Shown in pieces: positions 60,767-64,000 of a stretch of DNA of 64,000 bases; the stretch's first letter is position 1; each line of letters starts with the position of its first letter. The stretch comes from Candidatus Latescibacterota bacterium (GTDB lineage: Bacteria; JAAXHH01). Location of the stretch: NCBI GenBank assembly GCA_012270975.1, contig JAAXHH010000148.1:29780-93779 (forward strand), read 5' to 3'. The notes below the pieces were generated by a model. The model made no database searches. It was given only the letters and a program-made list of their open reading frames with translations, and was not told the DNA's origin. The position numbers and the translations under genes were made by a program.

Positions 60767-61906
60767 ATGACCGTTTCACCCGGTAACAAGGCTATCCTGC
60801 TCATCGCGGACAGTGAACGCGACGCCGACATGCTGTACGCCGCGGGGCTGTTCGTGCCGGACCCCTTCACCTTCCTCCAGGTGGCCGGTCGGACGACCAT
60901 CATGATGAGCGACCTGGAGATCGACCGCGCACGGACCCAGTCGAAGGTCGACGAGGTGGTGTCGCTCACAGATTATTCGGATCGTGCTAAGAAAAACGGC
61001 AATGCCAACCCGGGACTCATCGACGCCGTGTCGGAACTGCTTCGGGAGCGGGATGTACAGGGAATCAGCGTACCGAACAGCTTTCCCCTGGGCTACGCCG
61101 ACCGGCTTCGGGAGCGGGGATTCGAGGTGGCGCCGAAGGAGGATCCATTCTGGGACCAGCGCCCGGTGAAGACCGACGACGAGGTGGCCACCATCGCGGG
61201 GGTATCCCGGCACACGGAAGACGCCCTGCGCATGGCCTTCGGCATACTGGCCGATGCTTCCGTGAAGGACGGTCTGCTCCACGGGCCAGAGGGACCGCTG
61301 ACTTCCGAATACATCCGGAAGCGTATCCACGTCTACCTGCTGGAACGGGACTGCATCGCCCAGCACACGATCGTCGCCGGGGGCGTCCAGGGCTGCGATC
61401 CCCACAACGGGGGCTCCGGTCCGTTGCACCCGGGCGAACCCATCATCTTCGACCTGTTTCCCAAGTCCACGAAGACCGGTTACTTCGCCGACATCACCCG
61501 TACCGTGGCGAAAGGTCCGGTGTCCAACGCATTCCGGCGGTTGTACGATACGGTGCTTGAAGGGCAGGAAATCGCGCTCACGCGGGTCCGGGCCGGGGTG
61601 GACGGACAGGAGATCCACAGGGAAGTGGAACGGCTGTTCGAAAGCAGGGGTTACGAGACGGGCGCGAAGAACGGACGCATGCAGGGCTTCTTCCACGGCA
61701 CGGGCCACGGCTTCGGCCTGGAAATCCACGAACCGCCCCGAATATCGAAGGTGTCGCAGACCCTCGTTGCCGGCCACGTCGTGACCGTGGAACCGGGTCT
61801 CTACTACCCCGACCTCGGAGGCGGTGTGCGGATCGAGGACAACGTGGTCGTAACGGAAAACGGGTGTGTCAACCTGACGCGGTTGGAGAAGATGTTCGAG
61901 GTGTAA
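60767..61906 (+). CDS. M24 family Xaa-Pro aminopeptidase-like protein
   Basis: 379 aa with GAAAGG upstream. The creatinase N-domain (residues 1-150) precedes the pita-bread domain. Metal ligands are visible: Asp of IIFDLFP, Asp of FADITRTV, His of GTGHGFGLEIHE, Glu of VTVEPGLYY and Glu of VRIEDNVV. Either a proline aminopeptidase or an inactive-tuned relative acting on a non-peptide, since the family includes creatinases. Confidence 0.86.
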   Translation: MTVSPGNKAILLIADSERDADMLYAAGLFVPDPFTFLQVAGRTTIMMSDLEIDRARTQSKVDEVVSLTDYSDRAKKNGNANPGLIDAVSELLRERDVQGISVPNSFPLGYADRLRERGFEVAPKEDPFWDQRPVKTDDEVATIAGVSRHTEDALRMAFGILADASVKDGLLHGPEGPLTSEYIRKRIHVYLLERDCIAQHTIVAGGVQGCDPHNGGSGPLHPGEPIIFDLFPKSTKTGYFADITRTVAKGPVSNAFRRLYDTVLEGQEIALTRVRAGVDGQEIHREVERLFESRGYETGAKNGRMQGFFHGTGHGFGLEIHEPPRISKVSQTLVAGHVVTVEPGLYYPDLGGGVRIEDNVVVTENGCVNLTRLEKMFEV

Positions 61907-61927
61907 AGCGAATACCTTACCACCGGT

Positions 61928-63217
61928 TCAATCCACCAGCGCCTGGTAGACGAGTGCCCGGATGCGCTGATGGTCGTCGAGGCCCTGGGCGGGTATAACC
62001 TGCGTCATATACGAAACTACCAGTTCTTCCGCCGGATCGACCCAGAACGTGGAGTGATAAGCCCCTCCCCAGGTGTACGCGCCCGGAGAACCCGGCAATC
62101 CGCTCCAGCCGATCTCCTCGGTAACGCCGAACCCCAGGCCGAACCCACCGCCGTCTCCCTGCCACGCATCGTGGACATGATCGACGGTCATGAGCTGCAC
62201 GGTCTTGGGTGACAGGATGCGCGCTCCGTCCAGCGTGCCTCCTCGCCGGAGCGCCTCGAGAAAGCGCGCGTAGTCGCCCGGCGTGGAGACGAGTCCCGCA
62301 CCCCCTGAGAAGCTCTTGCGCGGTCCCTCGAGATACATGCCCTGTCCGACCATGTGACCCGGATCGGGCGCGCGCTCCATCCCGTTTTCATTCGTCACCG
62401 AGTACACGACAGTGAGACGGTCCGCTTTGTTCGGCGGCACGTAGAAGTGCGTATCCACCATCCCCAGCGGCTCAAGGATTTCGACGCGCAGGAATTCGTC
62501 CAGCGGCATGCCGGACGCCCGCTCGATCACCACGCCAAGAATGTCCGTGGCGTAGCCGTATACAAAGTCCTCGCCCGGCTGGGCGTCCATGGGCAGTTCG
62601 CCCATGCGCTCGACGGTGTCGGCAATCGGCTCGTCGCGATCGGCAAAATACCAGCCCACAATGCCGGCCTCTTCCCAGCGCTTGGCGCCGGGACCCCACC
62701 CGTACCCGATGCCGGCGGTGTGCGTGAGCAGATCGCGCACGGTGATATTACGATTGGCGGGAACGACCTCAAAGCCCCCATCTTCGGTTTTAACCGCGAC
62801 GGTCGTGCTATCGAATTCGGGAATAAAATCACCCAGGTCCTGGTCGATCAGCAGGCGCCCCTGCTCCTGCAGAATCATCACGCCTACCGAAATGACCGCC
62901 TTGGTCTGCGACGCGATGCGGAACAAGTCGGTAATTTCGAGCGGTTCCTCCGCCTCGCGGTCCCGGTAGCCGAAGGCCCTGGCGTAGACGACGTGCCCGC
63001 GCCGCCCTATCACGAGCGCGGCGCCCGGCAGCCGTTCTTCCTCGACATACTTCTCAAGCACCGCATCGATGCGTGCGAGCCGTTCGGAAGAAACGCCGGC
63101 CTCTTCGGGATTGGCCGGGGCGAAGGACTGAGCGAAAGCCTGTGGCACGGCGATCGCGCAGAAGAGCAACGCCGCCAGCAACGGAAGCTGGATGGAGAAG
63201 CGTCGTATCGAAAACAT
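61928..63217 (-). CDS. secreted serine hydrolase of the beta-lactamase/PBP-like (class C) family
   Basis: About 429 aa from ATG 63217 (ATG 63247 also possible); a longer upstream frame has no support. A signal peptide (LLAALLFCAIAVPQAFAQ) is followed by the catalytic SxxK motif (RIASQTKAV), the Tyr of the YxN-like YGYATD, and HTAGIGYGW. Family members are esterases, D-aminopeptidases or lactamases; no way to tell here. The end lies 21 bases from the convergent peptidase gene. Confidence 0.85.
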   Translation of the reverse strand: MFSIRRFSIQLPLLAALLFCAIAVPQAFAQSFAPANPEEAGVSSERLARIDAVLEKYVEEERLPGAALVIGRRGHVVYARAFGYRDREAEEPLEITDLFRIASQTKAVISVGVMILQEQGRLLIDQDLGDFIPEFDSTTVAVKTEDGGFEVVPANRNITVRDLLTHTAGIGYGWGPGAKRWEEAGIVGWYFADRDEPIADTVERMGELPMDAQPGEDFVYGYATDILGVVIERASGMPLDEFLRVEILEPLGMVDTHFYVPPNKADRLTVVYSVTNENGMERAPDPGHMVGQGMYLEGPRKSFSGGAGLVSTPGDYARFLEALRRGGTLDGARILSPKTVQLMTVDHVHDAWQGDGGGFGLGFGVTEEIGWSGLPGSPGAYTWGGAYHSTFWVDPAEELVVSYMTQVIPAQGLDDHQRIRALVYQALVD

Positions 63218-63417
63218 GGCGCGGTCCTCATTGGAGTTCCCAGACATCGTAGTACACCAAGGGAGAAAGGATATGAGGGATACACGGCCAAGTAACGTAC
63301 CCCAAAGAATGGCGTCAACACGAAATCCACCCGCTACTCTGTTGAAAATCCAGGTGTGGATAGTCGTTAGCCTCATCCCTAGTAATCGAATACTCTTCCG
63401 ATTTCCCTGATGCCTTT

Positions 63418-63787
63418 CTAGCGAAACGCGGGAATGGATTGCCGCCGGGTGGCATTTGTTACGGCGGGCGCCGACAGGCCGTCCTGCCTGATAAAAACCG
63501 AAAGCCGAATGATCACTGTACCTTTCAAGTAACCCAACCGTTTGTGCAGCGATTCCATCAGTTCAAGGAAGATGATATTTCCCTTGGCCCTGGTCGAGGC
63601 ATTGTCTCCATATTCTTGGAAGGCGTTGTAATACTGCTCTTTCTCTAAATTGCGTCTGATGATTCGGGGCAGACCGAGTTGTAGAAGCTGGAAGTTCATG
63701 ATGACCCGTCCCAGTCTGCCGTTTCCATCGCAGAATGAATGTATGTACTCAAAATCCAGATGAAACAGCGCGATCTTGTCCAGAAAG
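63418..63787 (-). pseudogene. Fic-domain protein, C-terminal part cut off by an IS element
   Basis: The frame reads HSFCDGNGRLGR, the Fic active-site motif (HxFxDGNGRxxR) with His for AMP transfer, then helical LQLGLPRIIRRNLEKEQYYNAF and continues to the stop at 63418. The 5' half is missing: the sequence switches at 63788 to the end of an IS3-family element. The remaining piece still has the motif but not the N-terminal domain, so it is probably non-functional. The tail (HKRLGYLKGTVIIRLSVFI) lacks an obvious DNA-binding domain. Confidence 0.75.
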
Positions 63788-64000
63788 TGAAGTTACCCCG
63801 TTTTTGTGGACGGTTCACCATTTGGGATTCAGGCTGTGTTCTTGAGCCTCCTTTCGTAGTTTACGGGTGAGAGGTATCCGAGGGACGAGTGGCGTCTGTG
63901 CGTGTTGTAGAAGCCCTCGATGTACTGGAACAGGTCGAGTCTGGCCTCGGCCCTGGTGGCAAAGCGCCTGCGATCGATCAGTTCGCATTCCAGGCTGGCG
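63788..64000 (-). mobile_element. IS3-family insertion sequence, right end (continues beyond the window)
   Basis: The end begins TGAAGTTACCCCGTTTTTGTGG at 63788, the TG-starting terminal repeat style of IS3 elements, and contains the end of a transposase gene. It interrupts the Fic gene. The other end and target duplication lie outside. Confidence 0.7.
63829..64000 (-). CDS. IS3-family transposase OrfB, C-terminal end (partial)
   Basis: The visible 57 residues end the integrase-core transposase: FQYIEGFYNTHRRHSSLGYLSP is the standard OrfB signature (YNxxRxHSSLGYxSP), which binds the last catalytic glutamate region just upstream. The stop is at 63829, about 40 bases before the element's terminus. 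The N-terminal part lies beyond the window. Confidence 0.85.
   Translation of the reverse strand, partial: ASLECELIDRRRFATRAEARLDLFQYIEGFYNTHRRHSSLGYLSPVNYERRLKNTA

Noticed and set aside
63218..63376. N-terminal extension of the serine hydrolase to 63376
   Set aside because: Would precede a clear signal peptide starting at 63217 with no family similarity.
1..64000. CRISPR array, prophage or tRNA genes
   Set aside because: I saw no regularly spaced repeats, no phage structural genes and no cloverleaf with a CCA-type end, although short tRNAs could be missed by eye.

Overview
The window is 64 kb of GC-rich, densely coded bacterial chromosome with about 62 supported protein genes and no rRNA or tRNA genes that I could recognise. 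The PorV/PorQ-type outer-membrane protein points to the FCB superphylum. The many TIM-barrel sugar isomerases, amidohydrolases, PhyH dioxygenases, Gfo/Idh/MocA and enolase-superfamily genes resemble what is known of Latescibacterota-like or Poribacteria-like lineages. That placement is inference; no marker gene here settles it.

Layout. 1-8.9 kb (+): M48 lipoprotein protease, amidohydrolase, small membrane protein, a nucleosidase-like / spore-photoproduct-lyase-like / SDR triad with overlapping or coupled genes, MOSC protein, ceramidase-like hydrolase and an oxidoreductase. 9.1-10.1 kb (+): PorV/PorQ-like protein. 10.1-19.5 kb (-): a long directional run of glutaminyl cyclase lipoprotein, GNAT, ankyrin, MDR dehydrogenase, GH32-like protein, NudC-like NADH pyrophosphatase (frameshifted near its start), Tat-exported aminotransferase, class III aminotransferase and a CcmI-like lipoprotein. 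19.8-22.9 kb (+): cold-shock/VOC fusion with a structured leader, polyphosphate glucokinase, a frameshifted gene and an orphan DNA methyltransferase. 22.8-29.8 kb (mostly -): sugar isomerase, helical protein, rhamnose mutarotase, PIG-L protein, MFS exporter (+), enolase-superfamily protein and a VapBC-like toxin-antitoxin pair with a palindromic operator. 30-36.3 kb (mostly +): PhyH dioxygenase, hydroxypyruvate-isomerase-like protein, orphan Panacea antitoxin (-), two amidohydrolases flanking a retropepsin-like protease, and an APC permease.

36.3-43.4 kb: a 53-aa membrane protein (-), then a sulfur assimilation operon behind a consensus sigma-70 promoter (sulfite/nitrite reductase, APS-type reductase, a 59-aa unknown and a 158-aa unknown, all joined by 4-base overlaps). 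A deoxyhypusine-synthase-like protein, a TIM-barrel-like unknown and a methyltransferase follow. 43.4-48.5 kb: orphan HicB, epimerase and cysteinyl-tRNA synthetase (-), then a D12 adenine methylase with a NotI-like restriction endonuclease interrupted by one amber codon, and an orphan XRE antitoxin. 48.5-57.3 kb (-): solute-binding lipoprotein, PhyH, sarcosine-oxidase-like flavoenzyme, ACP phosphodiesterase, hydrolase-OsmC fusion, UPF0182 membrane protein and APH kinase. 57.4-64 kb: DUF2064 transferase, stand-alone MurD, hydroxyacyl-CoA dehydrogenase and M24 peptidase (+), a serine hydrolase (-), then a Fic gene cut by an IS3-family element that runs off the end.

Several genes carry single-base lesions (NudC, the winged-helix-like gene, the NotI-like nuclease). 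These may be real decay or assembly errors, and reads would decide. The best candidates for little-described biology are the photolyase-like triad, the cold-shock/VOC fusion, the two uncharacterised genes of the sulfur operon, and the bacterial deoxyhypusine-synthase-like cluster.
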